Of a stretch of DNA of 64,000 bases, positions 1 to 8,482 are shown piece after piece. Numbering within the stretch: position 1 is the stretch's first letter; each line of letters begins with the position of its first letter. The notes under the pieces are model-generated. The model saw nothing but the letters and a program-made list of their open reading frames with translations, ran no database searches and had not been told where the DNA came from. The stretch is from Ruminococcaceae bacterium AM07-15 (lineage in GTDB: Bacteria > Bacillota > Clostridia > Oscillospirales > Butyricicoccaceae). The position numbers and the translations under genes are program-made. Location: positions 1 through 64,000 of the forward strand of contig QUDE01000009.1 of assembly GCA_003477405.1 (NCBI GenBank), given 5' to 3'.

Positions 1-106
1 CAGGTCTTACTCTCTTTTCCTCATCTGTAACACATCATTGACAAACCTACAAACTGGGCAAGGTATCCAGCCAAACCTTTGGCTGTCAGGGACAACTTCA
101 CTCCTG

Positions 107-133
107 CCGCAGGCTTTGCCTGCGGATTTTTTT
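107..133 (+). terminator. Intrinsic terminator
   Basis: The arms CCGCAGGC and GCCTGCGG flank a TTT loop and are followed by a run of seven T. It would end a plus-strand transcript entering from before the window. Confidence 0.7.
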
Positions 134-255
134 GCTTTTTGAAAGAGCGTTTGAAGGTAAGGGAGAAGTCTACAAAGGGGAAAGCTGCGCAGCCCTGGTG
201 GTCGCAGATGGCGCTGGTCGGATTTGAAATCTGTTCGGCATACCCTGTGCAGGGG

Positions 256-275
256 CCGGGCGGCTTGCCGCCCGG
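256..275. repeat. Inverted repeat, 9-bp arms
   Basis: CCGGGCGGC, then TT, then GCCGCCCGG. It has no T-run, so it is not a classical terminator. It shares the TT centre with the larger palindrome at 312-359, as if both belonged to one family of palindromic units. Confidence 0.6.
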
Positions 276-311
276 TTCAAATTTCCCGTGTTCCATCGGC
301 CGAAGGCCGGC

Positions 312-359
312 GGACGCCAAAGGCCCGGGACCGCTTGCGGTCCCGGGCCTTTGGCGTCC
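312..359. repeat. 48-bp near-perfect palindrome
   Basis: Two perfectly complementary 23-bp arms (left arm begins GGACGCCAAAGG, right arm ends CCTTTGGCGTCC) surround only a TT. A T-run does not follow. It could be a REP-like unit, a cruciform-forming end of a mobile element, or a very strong RNA hairpin. Confidence 0.75.
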
Positions 360-515
360 TGTTAGGGCCCCGAGCGAAGCGAGGGTAAGCCGATCCGGAA
401 CGGGTCGGCACAGCCGACACCGCCCCTTATGCCCTTCAGCAAGTTCCGGCCCGACCGCCGCTGTTCGGGATGCCCTGTCCGTTCTTTCCGGCGGGCAGTT
501 CGATATATGGAAAAG

Positions 516-540
516 CGGCGGTATCTCAACGATACCGCCG
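516..540. repeat. Stem-loop, 10-bp arms
   Basis: CGGCGGTATC and GATACCGCCG flank the loop TCAAC. It lies in the gene-free left flank and no T-run follows. Confidence 0.5.
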
Positions 541-586
541 CCGTCCGGCCCTCACCGGGGCCGGTTCCAATTCATGCAGAGATACG

Positions 587-630
587 AAAAATCCGAACCC
601 TTTTCCAACAGCAAACAGGTTCGGATTTTT
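587..630 (-). terminator. Terminator of the split tRNA-Ala
   Basis: The 13-bp arms AAAAATCCGAACC and GGTTCGGATTTTT lie just beyond the 3' CCA end of the tRNA fragment at 637. Read on the minus strand the hairpin is followed by T residues. It is the natural 3' terminator of the tRNA-Ala gene that the ICE split. Confidence 0.7.
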
Positions 631-636
631 GTGTTT

Positions 637-695
<59 letters not shown>

Positions 696-696
696 C

Positions 697-709
697 GTAC
701 AAGCGTGTA
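697..709 (+). repeat. Left terminal inverted repeat of the ICE
   Basis: GTACAAGCGTGTA here is a perfect complement of 42885-42897. The two copies would flank the crossover core in the excised circle, as expected for the half-sites of a serine-recombinase attP. Confidence 0.8.
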
Positions 710-795
710 GCGAACCCCCTAAAGGGGGTGGGGAGAGTGTTTTTCGTACGCAGGGTTACTTGTTATGGATACATTTAGTCACCTTAATCCCGTAA

Positions 796-1857
796 TTATA
801 TAACTAAAAACAAGTCATACTCCCTTTTTTGAAAATAGGTTTTTGATAGAACTTTAATGTATGGGTTATTTAAATATCTATATGCCATTTTTTTAAAATC
901 TAATTGAGCAGCTGTACCCCATTTATCCCAAAGCAATGGATTGAGTGTCATATTTTCACAGTTCAAGGGGAGTAGATTATTCAAATATTTTGTTAAGAAC
1001 CTTCGCGGAACAGTTTCAATTTGTGTTCTAAAATTATCAAATGTAGAATTGTCGTTTTTAAGCCAAGAAATAAGAATTCGACTTTGTAATTCATGAGGGA
1101 TAACTGTTACATAAACCAGTGGATACTGTCCTTTTCTTTCAATCCAATTCCCAAAAATATCAACAACTGGGCAAAAACATACTGCAGCAGCAAAATTAAC
1201 TTTATAGTCCATAGTAACTACAGTATTAGTTAAGCAATCATAGTTAGGAGTTAGAATTGCTGTATCAAAAGTGTTTTTTAGAACTTCCAATTGTAAGAAA
1301 TCTGCCGCAGTTTCTTTATACATTTCCAATGCTACTAAATTTGATGTTACATCATATTTTTGTTTGAGTTTTTCAAAGCAATCTAATTCTCGTTTAATTT
1401 TATAGTATGTATAAGCAAAAATTCTGTAAGCATATAAAAAATATGTCATTTCATTAAGCGGAGGCAGTTCTTTATCAATAGGATAAAAAATGCTATCATG
1501 CTTTTTACAAAAGCAATAGAATTTGGAAGCACGGGCCTCAATTCCAACCTCTTGCATATCAAACAAATTTGCAGGCCCGTTCGCAACGGGCATTAGCACT
1601 CTTCCATTATGCGCGATTTTTGACAGGACAGCTTTCTGAGAGATTGTATGGGCATGGATCATGTGACTGCACTCGGATTGGTTAGGATATAAACATACTC
1701 TCTTATAATTCTTTCTTAAACGATCCAACTCAGCCAAAAATACTTTTTTGGTAATTTCACTTTCATAGGGATTGATTTTGTTTTTACAGCACACTTCGTA
1801 AGGCAATCCACTTCCACACAAACAAAAGCATTGATTTGAATTAGACTGCTCCCTCAT
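796..1857 (-). CDS. SEC-C motif protein, third gene of TIR operon
   Basis: A 353-residue protein. Residues 10-24 form a SEC-C type zinc motif (C-F-C-L-CGSG, then a CC pair), known from SecA tails and many nucleic-acid-associated proteins. A second cluster follows: Cys63, then H-x2-H-x-H, then an A-x-NGRV turn around residue 88, and later FYCFCKKHD near 113-121. That pattern recalls uncharacterised HNH-like proteins with a metal site, but I cannot name the family. The gene overlaps the upstream small gene by 17 bp, so translation is probably coupled. It is AT-rich like its two partners and unlike the ICE core, suggesting acquired cargo. Function unknown; a defence role is inferred from the TIR partner. 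Confidence 0.75.
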   Translation of the reverse strand: MREQSNSNQCFCLCGSGLPYEVCCKNKINPYESEITKKVFLAELDRLRKNYKRVCLYPNQSECSHMIHAHTISQKAVLSKIAHNGRVLMPVANGPANLFDMQEVGIEARASKFYCFCKKHDSIFYPIDKELPPLNEMTYFLYAYRIFAYTYYKIKRELDCFEKLKQKYDVTSNLVALEMYKETAADFLQLEVLKNTFDTAILTPNYDCLTNTVVTMDYKVNFAAAVCFCPVVDIFGNWIERKGQYPLVYVTVIPHELQSRILISWLKNDNSTFDNFRTQIETVPRRFLTKYLNNLLPLNCENMTLNPLLWDKWGTAAQLDFKKMAYRYLNNPYIKVLSKTYFQKREYDLFLVI

Positions 1858-2137
1858 TAGTTTGTAATCCCTCTATCATGTCATTAAAATTTGATTTGCC
1901 ATTTATGTAGTTCCAGTATTGCATCATTCGCATATCGGCGTAATAAATATTTTCTTCTGTAAGTAGTTGGCTACCAATAATAAATTCATCAATCTCAGCT
2001 AATTGTAGGCCTACCGTTTCTAATAAATCGCTCTGTATATCTTCGTAGTCGCCTTGATGTTGTAGAACAAATTTCATATTATCAAGAATATCTTTGACAT
2101 GGTTTATATTATAAATTTTATCAGAAGGAATAATCAT
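1841..2137 (-). CDS. Small acidic protein, middle gene of TIR operon
   Basis: A 98-residue protein I do not recognise. It is rich in Asp, Glu, Ile and Leu, looks mostly helical, and has no membrane segment or metal motif. The start ATG follows TAGGAG at good spacing. It begins 10 bp after the TIR gene and overlaps the SEC-C gene by 17 bp, so all three are probably one transcript. A small protein between a TIR effector and a zinc protein could be an adaptor, inhibitor or immunity partner, but nothing in the sequence decides this. Confidence 0.7.
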   Translation of the reverse strand: MIIPSDKIYNINHVKDILDNMKFVLQHQGDYEDIQSDLLETVGLQLAEIDEFIIGSQLLTEENIYYADMRMMQYWNYINGKSNFNDMIEGLQTNEGAV

Positions 2138-2147
2138 AATTTTGCTC

Positions 2148-3530
2148 CTAAATATTTACACGATCACTAACATTTTGAAATGTAATCCCTCTATATCCAT
2201 ACTTTACTTCGTCAGCTGGAATTGTTAATCGAAATTGGCGCTTTGCAAAATCACTTTCTGTTAAGCCCAGACTACATATTTTTCGAGCTATATCATCAAA
2301 TTCAGTGAAAATATCAAATTTTGCATTTTCCAAGACTTCATTCAGCACCTGTTTCATTAGCTCGTTATCATTAAAAATTGTTGCTAAATGTTCAGGCGCT
2401 TTGTTAATAAATATTTCTGAAAGTTTTAATGCGGAATAGTTATTCTGATAACCACTTAACAAATAATCTCTTACCTTCTCAGGATAAATATCTGCATAGT
2501 GAGAAGTAAGCATAATTAGCCCTATCCAATAATCAACATAGCTTGGAGCAGGCCCTAGTTGCTCGCCTTCAATAAAATGTCTCAACACACTTATAGAAGA
2601 ATACCTTCCAAATTCTTCATCCATCAGTGCATATAAACGGTTACATGAAGGCGCTTTATGATCTGTTGTTAACCCACACTGGTAGTCATTCGGAAAAGTA
2701 GTTGATAATAATGATTTCTTACTATTACTGTACTGTTCTTTGAACTTCTCTTTGAACTCACCCTCTTGAAATAGAAGCTGCGGAGCGTATAGAGCTAAAT
2801 AATCTATGTTACAAACGCACGCATCGTACATACCTGGATGCGTGTTAATAAATTCAATAATTTTTTCGGGCGGAGTGAATTGATTCAACCCCATCTCAAA
2901 TGCTTCCTTAATCCAGTTATATCTCATACACGCCCATGCTAAAGCCTGGGATTTGGGTTGTACATTGGATAATTCTGGGTTCCTCGGTAAAGACCAAGGA
3001 ATGTCGGCAGTATGTGCGTGGCCCAAAAATTCTATACAGTTTACCCACCAGTCATCGTAATAATCTGGCGTTAATAAGCCATAAGATTGTAATATAGACC
3101 TTGTTTCAACTAAAACTGGCTTTTGGGGATAAATGGTTTCATATACTTTTTGAGCAGTTTGCTCCAAATTGTTTTCAAAATGGATACCCATTATATCTGA
3201 TAATGCTGGAGAAATCTTAAGTATTTCATCATGGCTTATATTGTAATAAATTGGTATAAGAGTTGCGGAACAATTCATCATTTTCTGGATTAAACCGTTT
3301 AACTCCCATATTGTCCATCTCTTTTTGAAGTAAGATTTACTAAATACAAGAACTCCTACGTCGCATAGAGCTAATCCTTTGTCGACTGACTCCCGTATAG
3401 ACATTCCAGGTTTAATTTCATATTCATCATACCATACATCGATTCCCGATCTACGAAGAGCGCAAGCAAACTCTCGAACAAAAGAGTCTTTATCCTCGCT
3501 AGCATGACTTATAAAAAGCCTCTTATTCAT
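2148..3530 (-). CDS. TIR-domain protein, first gene of a three-gene operon
   Basis: A 460-residue protein. Residues 1-135 are a TIR domain: LFISHASEDK (5-14) is the first strand, VWYDEYEIKPG (32-42) the BB-loop region, and GVLVFSKSYF then WELNGL follow. Glu76 in WELNGL sits where NAD-cleaving TIR enzymes keep their catalytic glutamate. The remaining 325 residues are not a domain I recognise and probably sense or transmit a signal. The chosen ATG follows GAGGTG with 9-bp spacing; an in-frame GTG lies 12 bp upstream. A good promoter precedes it. Bacterial TIR proteins are often anti-phage NAD hydrolases; that role is inferred here from domain and context. Confidence 0.85.
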   Translation of the reverse strand: MNKRLFISHASEDKDSFVREFACALRRSGIDVWYDEYEIKPGMSIRESVDKGLALCDVGVLVFSKSYFKKRWTIWELNGLIQKMMNCSATLIPIYYNISHDEILKISPALSDIMGIHFENNLEQTAQKVYETIYPQKPVLVETRSILQSYGLLTPDYYDDWWVNCIEFLGHAHTADIPWSLPRNPELSNVQPKSQALAWACMRYNWIKEAFEMGLNQFTPPEKIIEFINTHPGMYDACVCNIDYLALYAPQLLFQEGEFKEKFKEQYSNSKKSLLSTTFPNDYQCGLTTDHKAPSCNRLYALMDEEFGRYSSISVLRHFIEGEQLGPAPSYVDYWIGLIMLTSHYADIYPEKVRDYLLSGYQNNYSALKLSEIFINKAPEHLATIFNDNELMKQVLNEVLENAKFDIFTEFDDIARKICSLGLTESDFAKRQFRLTIPADEVKYGYRGITFQNVSDRVNI

Positions 3531-3573
3531 AATGGCTTTCACCTCAAATAACTTCTTAAAACTGCTTTTTCCA

Positions 3574-3602
3574 ATTGTATGTTAACGCAAAAAATTTGTC
3601 AA
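3574..3602 (-). promoter_or_regulatory. Promoter of the TIR operon
   Basis: On the minus strand TTGACA and TACAAT are separated by exactly 17 bp, 45-70 bp upstream of the TIR start codon. This is a near-consensus housekeeping promoter, so the operon is probably expressed constitutively. Confidence 0.8.
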
Positions 3603-3720
3603 CAAACACAGAATTTATAAAATACACATCCTATAATTTTTTGCAGGGGATTATACCATCCGATGGGACTACGGGCGGTATTTTCATACTTTAATATTGG
3701 AAAGGAGTGGTGTTCCCTGT

Positions 3721-3783
3721 ATGCCAGCCATTGGGCTGGCTTTTTTCATGCCATCACGAAGGAGGTTAGTAAATGGCAGATGA
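3721..3783 (+). CDS. Leader peptide overlapping parB start
   Basis: ATG at 3721 opens a 20-codon frame (MPAIGLAFFMPSRRRLVNGR) that ends at a TGA inside the first codons of parB. A GGAG-type ribosome site precedes it, at somewhat long spacing. The intrinsic terminator at 3723-3746 lies wholly inside this frame, so a ribosome translating the leader would melt the hairpin. This is the usual layout of translation-controlled attenuation in resistance and ICE genes. It is inferred; expression is untested. Confidence 0.45.
   Translation: MPAIGLAFFMPSRRRLVNGR
3723..3746 (+). terminator. Terminator/attenuator upstream of parB
   Basis: GCCAGCC and GGCTGGC arms are followed by six T. It lies 27-50 bp before the parB start, so transcription into the ICE core must read through or antiterminate here. 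Confidence 0.7.
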
Positions 3784-5221
3784 AAAACTGAATACAGGCT
3801 CGAAGGATAATGCATCCCTGAGGGCAACTGCTCCCCCAGGGGCGAGTGCTCCTCCCGCCCCTGAGGCGGGCAAAAGCCCTGGTGATCCGTTAGGGCATGA
3901 GCAGGCAGTAATCCCCGGTATGGTTGAGGAGGTGCCCGCTCCTGCCAGTAAGGTGATTGACTTGCCCGGCATCAAAGCCGTTGCCGATCACAACGATAAA
4001 GAGCCCATCGCTCCCAATGCGGCTGATAAACCACCGGAGCCAGTTCCCGACCAGAAACGCCGGGGCCGTCCGCCCAAAGCAAATGCCGAGGTAGGAACTG
4101 GCAAACAGGGAAAAACGGCGGAGCCCCGCGCAGGCCGCCCGCCTAAGGTTGACAAGGCGGCCCGCGATGTGGCCCCTCCCTCAGTTCTGGACAAAGTGTC
4201 CAGAGGTGGCAAGGACGCAAAAGGCAAGGAAAAGGGGCCCAGAGGTGCCCCGACTGCAAAAACATCGAAAGCAGCACCCACCAAGGAGCCCTCCACCGAG
4301 CCGCCGAAGATTGACCTGCCGCCGGTGCCCCCCGTTCCTCCCCGCCCGGTGGAAGAAGGCAAAATCGTCTATCTGAAACTGTCCGAGCTTCATCCATTCC
4401 ACACTTTCCGGGAGCATCCCTACAAGGTGCAGGATGACCGGGCGATGGACGATCTGGTGGACACCATCAAGATACACGGCGTAATGACCCCGGCCACCGT
4501 CCGCCCGGAAAAGGACGGCACGGGTTATGAGATCATTGCGGGCCACCGCCGCCACCACGGCAGCGGACGGGCAGGACTGGAGGAAATGCCCTGTATCGTC
4601 CGGGATATGACCGACCTGGAGGCCGTCAGGGAAATGCGGAACAGCAACAAGCAGCGGGGCGATCCCCTGCCCAGCGAATTGGCCCGGCTTCTAGATTTGG
4701 AGGTGGAGGCCATCAAGCACCAAGGTGTTCGACCCAAAAACGAGCAAGAAAAGGAATTCCTGGGAAAACGCTCGGTTGAAATTGTGGGTAAGGAGCATGA
4801 TCTCAACTACAAAAAGGTGCTCCGCTATCTCCGCCTCAACCATCTGGTGCCGGAACTGCTGGACAAAGTGGACGCCAAAAACATGGGATTCATGCCCGCT
4901 GTGGAGCTCTCGTACATCAGGCCGGAAAACCAGCGATTGATTGCCGTCTCCATTGACGGGGAGCAGGCCTCCCCCTCGGTCAAGCAGGCAAAAAAACTCC
5001 GTGAACTGGATCAGAAGGATAAACTGAGCGGCGATGTGATTGACGGCATTTTAAGCGAACAAAAAAAGGAGGTTGATAATGTGATCATCAGTACCGACGA
5101 ACTCAACAAGTATTTTGGCAAGGAGGTCACTCCCCGGCAGATGAAGGACCAGATCATGGCCTTGCTGGACGAGTGGAAGGAAAAACAGCCGCCGGAGAAA
5201 AAGGCGGAACTGGAGAAGTAA
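3773..5221 (+). CDS. parB: ParB/KorB-like DNA-binding protein
   Basis: A 482-residue protein. Residues 1-190 are a low-complexity Pro/Ala/Lys arm with two AT-hook-like cores (RRGRPPKA and RAGRPPKV). Next comes the ParB N-terminal fold (about 195-300: LSELHPF, then the AGHRRHHGSGRAGL nucleotide-binding loop, in which the usual arginine pair is kept). A helix-turn-helix region around 330-375 (NYKKVLRYLRL) follows, then a C-terminal acidic coiled tail. No parA is nearby, which favours a KorB-like regulator over an active partition pair. The start ATG has a perfect GAAGGAGG site. One GGGACA-type dyad lies inside the gene and another 6 bp after it; the gene product is the best candidate to bind that site family. 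Confidence 0.9.
   Translation: MADEKLNTGSKDNASLRATAPPGASAPPAPEAGKSPGDPLGHEQAVIPGMVEEVPAPASKVIDLPGIKAVADHNDKEPIAPNAADKPPEPVPDQKRRGRPPKANAEVGTGKQGKTAEPRAGRPPKVDKAARDVAPPSVLDKVSRGGKDAKGKEKGPRGAPTAKTSKAAPTKEPSTEPPKIDLPPVPPVPPRPVEEGKIVYLKLSELHPFHTFREHPYKVQDDRAMDDLVDTIKIHGVMTPATVRPEKDGTGYEIIAGHRRHHGSGRAGLEEMPCIVRDMTDLEAVREMRNSNKQRGDPLPSELARLLDLEVEAIKHQGVRPKNEQEKEFLGKRSVEIVGKEHDLNYKKVLRYLRLNHLVPELLDKVDAKNMGFMPAVELSYIRPENQRLIAVSIDGEQASPSVKQAKKLRELDQKDKLSGDVIDGILSEQKKEVDNVIISTDELNKYFGKEVTPRQMKDQIMALLDEWKEKQPPEKKAELEK
4188..4202. promoter_or_regulatory. ICE operator site 1 (in parB)
   Basis: TGGACAAAGTGTCCA. A copy of the 15-bp dyad with both outer bases changed in a symmetry-preserving way (G to T on the left, C to A on the right). 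It is inside parB, where it could allow autoregulation. Confidence 0.6.
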
Positions 5222-5227
5222 GCCCTT

Positions 5228-5242
5228 GGGACAAAGTGTCCC
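5228..5242. promoter_or_regulatory. ICE operator site 2
   Basis: GGGACAAAGTGTCCC, 6 bp after the parB stop. Here the palindrome extends to 27 bp and is followed by TTTT, so this copy may also act as the parB terminator. Confidence 0.75.
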
Positions 5243-5284
5243 AAGGGCTTTTCTGATTTCTGCGACAAATTTAGGAGGTGCAAT

Positions 5285-8200
5285 TTGAAAAACAATCATC
5301 ATTCCCCCCGGAGGCTGACGGCCCTCCTTCTGGTCGTAGCCGTCATGCTCTCCCTCGTCCCCTCGGCCTTTGCCGCCCAGCAGAACAGCTACCATGACCC
5401 GGCGGAGCATTGGCAGGAGGCGCTGAACCGTACCAACGAACTGGACGCAAACTCGGTGGTGACGGTGGAAACCTTTGATTGCTGTATTTGTGACAAGGCC
5501 ACCGCCTTTGAGGTGTTCCGTGTTCCCGAGTACACCCGCAATGGGGAAACGGCGCTGACCCGAAATGTCAAGTATTCGGACGGCACCTGTCTGGACGGCA
5601 AGAGCAAGGGCGATCTTCTGGACGGCACCCCCGGCCAGGACGCCTACTATACCGGCTATCACTGGACGAAAGCCGTCTGCGAGGTCTGCGGCACCATCAA
5701 CAGCAACATGGGTGCTACCAGTTACGCCTGCAACAAGAATGTGTATTGGCTCTATGACTGCGCGGCAGACTTCTTTGAGACGCTGCCGGAAAGCAAAACC
5801 ATTGAGCAGGCAGATCGTAATTTCCACCGTGTCATTACTACCAGCGGTGAATACTGCGCGTTCTGTTATGGCACCTACAAGGAGGAAAGTTCCACCTTGG
5901 AGCGGCACCACATGGAAACGGCCATCCGCCCGGAGCTGGCCCATGACCGCTTTGTGGAGATGTCCACCTGTGCCGACTGCGGCTATGCTGAAACTGCCTA
6001 CACCGCCGCCAAGTCTGTTGTGGCCGACTACTTCGGAGTGGTGGACGGACAGCCCCACACCGTCACTGTGTCCGATCTCTCCGAGGCTGGCGTCACCACT
6101 GCCATCCGCTACGGCCATACGGCGGACGGCTGCACCCTGACCAGCGCCCCCAACTATACGGAGGCCGGGGACTATGCCGTGTACTATGAGATCACCTACA
6201 CCTACCTGGATACCGACATGGTGGAGGATGGCGTGGCCTATGTCCATCTGCGGGACGAAAGCACCGAGGAAACCGATGGGGACGGCACCTGCGGCGAGGA
6301 TCACAACTGGACCCTGCTGGACAGTGTAGAACCCACTTGCCTGACCCTGGGCTATGACCGCTACCTGTGCGTGGACTGCGGCAAGATCGAAAAGCGGGAC
6401 TATGAGGCTGCCCTGGGCCATGCGTTCCAAAGTGTTGTGATTCGGGACGCCACCTGCGAGGCCCCCGGAAAGGTGTTGGAAATCTGTGAGCGGTGCGGCA
6501 CCGTCCAGGAAAGCACCACCCCCAAGGGAGAACATGAGTTCTCCACCACCGTTGTCCCGGCCACCTGTACCAGTCCCGGCTACACCCTGCGGGAGTGTTC
6601 CATCTGCGGGGAGCGCCACATCGAGGACATTACGGCGGCCCTGCCCCACAACTATATTGCCAAAGTAACCCCGGCCACCTGTGAGGGCGGCGGCAAGACC
6701 ATCCATATCTGCGAGGGCTGCGGTTCCAGCTTTGTGACAGACTACACCGACCCCCTGGACCATTCCTGGGACGAGGGCACCGAAGTCACCGGCTCCACCT
6801 GCACCGGCGAAGGTCTGATCGAGTATCGCTGCGTCCGCTGCGGCTATCACCGGCTGGAGGGTGACGCGGCAGCGGGCCATGTACCCGGCGAGGCGGCCAC
6901 CTGCACCACGCCCCAGCTCTGTACCAAGTGCGGGGCAGTAATTGTCAACGCCCTGGGCCACGACTACCAGAAGGAAGTCACCGAACCCACCTGCACGGAG
7001 ATGGGCTACACCACCTATACTTGCTCCCGCTGCGGCGACACTTACAAGGGTGACTACACCGACGCCGCCGGACACAAGCCCAGCGACTGGATCATCGACC
7101 AGGAGCCCACCACTGACAGCGAGGGTTCCCGCCATAAAGAGTGCGAGGTCTGCGGTGAAAAGCTGGAGGAGGAGCCCATCGAGAAAATCTACAACCAGGC
7201 CACCACGGACACCCACGGCGAGGCCGTTGTGGGCGGCTATCTGGTGACGGTCAGCGACACGGACACCAAAAACCCCGTTGCCGGAGCCACGGTCACGCTC
7301 CATGAGGACGAGTCCCTGTCCATCCGTCTGCCCTCTGGCCGCCTGCTGGACTATGCCGACCAGACCACCATCCAGGTTCAGCTTGTCAAGGACAAGTCCC
7401 CTGTGGCAAGCATGGGCATTTCCGTCACTGACCGCAACGACAATTTCAGCAGCGGAAAAACCAATGCCGCCGGTCAGATTACCGTCCCCGGCACCACCGG
7501 CAAGACCAACGAGGAAGGCAACGCCACCGTGGGCTGGGAAGATGACGATGGCGACCGCTGGACAATCACTGTAAAGGTGGAAGATCACGAAACCGGGCGT
7601 CCCATTGAGGATGCCGGGGTGTCTATCGGCAAGGGCGGCAATATCACTGTTATCCTGCCGGACGGCACCGACATGGACAAGGACAACCGGATCACCGTCA
7701 CGGTCACCGACCAGAAGCGTGAGCCCCAGGAGGGCCTGACCGTCACCGTCAAGGGTGACCTGGGCCAGAAGGAAACCGGGGAAACCGACGAGAACGGCAA
7801 GCTGACGGTTCCCGCTGTTGTGGAGTCCGAGTATCACGGGGCCTATGTGGTGGGCTACACCAACGGCACCTTTGGGCCGGACCGGGATATGGCCCGGAGT
7901 GAGGCGGCCACCATCTTTGCCCGCCTGCTGGCCCAGCGCAACGGGGAGCGTATCACCGCCCCCACGAAAATCTCTTTCCCGGATGTACCCACCGACGCAT
8001 GGTACGCCGGATATGTGTCCTATCTGGCCCGCTACGGCATTGCCGTGGGCTACACCGACGGCCTGTTCCACGGGGACGAGCCCATCACCCGCGCCGAGTT
8101 CACGGCGATGGCGGTGCGGTTCTTTGACGCCTATGGCGACGGCGATCCCGCCATCATGGAGGAGTACGGCGGCTTTTGGGATGTGTCCCCCGGCCATTGG

Positions 8201-8482
8201 GCAGCGGGCTACATTGCCGACGCCGCCCGGTATGGCTGGGTGGTAGGCTACGGCGACGGCACCTTCCACGCCGACGATGAAATCACCCGTGCCGAGGTTG
8301 TTACCATCGTCAACCGCCTGCTGGGGCGTGAGGCTGACCAGGAGTATATTGCCGACCATCCCCGTGGGCTGGTGGTGTTCCCGGATGTGTCTAAGGACTA
8401 TTGGGCCTACTATGACATTCTGGAGGCGGCCAACCACCATGAGGCGGATGTGTCTGCCGATCCCGAGGTCTGGCAGAAGTAA
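5285..8482 (+). CDS. Secreted cysteine-rich SLH-domain surface protein
   Basis: A 1065-residue protein starting at TTG 10 bp after AGGAGG. Residues 1-30 form a signal peptide (RR, hydrophobic run, AFAA cleavage). The middle (about 120-640) contains roughly ten repeats of the form ATC-x(n)-GYT-x-Y-x-C-x2-CG, each with paired CxxC motifs suggesting zinc or disulfide knuckles. Residues 640-850 hold carboxypeptidase-regulatory/Big-like beta repeats (GKTNAAGQITVPG, GETDENGKLTVP). The C-terminus has three SLH domains (VVGYTNGTFGPD, AVGYTDGLFHGD, VVGYGDGTFHAD) that would anchor it to cell-wall polymer. In an ICE it may mediate donor-recipient contact; this is inference. Confidence 0.9.
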   Translation: MKNNHHSPRRLTALLLVVAVMLSLVPSAFAAQQNSYHDPAEHWQEALNRTNELDANSVVTVETFDCCICDKATAFEVFRVPEYTRNGETALTRNVKYSDGTCLDGKSKGDLLDGTPGQDAYYTGYHWTKAVCEVCGTINSNMGATSYACNKNVYWLYDCAADFFETLPESKTIEQADRNFHRVITTSGEYCAFCYGTYKEESSTLERHHMETAIRPELAHDRFVEMSTCADCGYAETAYTAAKSVVADYFGVVDGQPHTVTVSDLSEAGVTTAIRYGHTADGCTLTSAPNYTEAGDYAVYYEITYTYLDTDMVEDGVAYVHLRDESTEETDGDGTCGEDHNWTLLDSVEPTCLTLGYDRYLCVDCGKIEKRDYEAALGHAFQSVVIRDATCEAPGKVLEICERCGTVQESTTPKGEHEFSTTVVPATCTSPGYTLRECSICGERHIEDITAALPHNYIAKVTPATCEGGGKTIHICEGCGSSFVTDYTDPLDHSWDEGTEVTGSTCTGEGLIEYRCVRCGYHRLEGDAAAGHVPGEAATCTTPQLCTKCGAVIVNALGHDYQKEVTEPTCTEMGYTTYTCSRCGDTYKGDYTDAAGHKPSDWIIDQEPTTDSEGSRHKECEVCGEKLEEEPIEKIYNQATTDTHGEAVVGGYLVTVSDTDTKNPVAGATVTLHEDESLSIRLPSGRLLDYADQTTIQVQLVKDKSPVASMGISVTDRNDNFSSGKTNAAGQITVPGTTGKTNEEGNATVGWEDDDGDRWTITVKVEDHETGRPIEDAGVSIGKGGNITVILPDGTDMDKDNRITVTVTDQKREPQEGLTVTVKGDLGQKETGETDENGKLTVPAVVESEYHGAYVVGYTNGTFGPDRDMARSEAATIFARLLAQRNGERITAPTKISFPDVPTDAWYAGYVSYLARYGIAVGYTDGLFHGDEPITRAEFTAMAVRFFDAYGDGDPAIMEEYGGFWDVSPGHWAAGYIADAARYGWVVGYGDGTFHADDEITRAEVVTIVNRLLGREADQEYIADHPRGLVVFPDVSKDYWAYYDILEAANHHEADVSADPEVWQK

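Larger units (their letters stand above)
1..636. other. Gene-free hairpin-rich left flank
   Basis: I see no convincing gene here. The open frames present have no ribosome site and no recognisable product. The stretch holds several strong stem-loops, listed separately, and ends at the 3' part of a tRNA-Ala gene. If the model of successive insertions into that tRNA is right, this DNA belongs to an older element whose right end is the short segment 42924-43019, not to the original chromosome. Confidence 0.5.
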
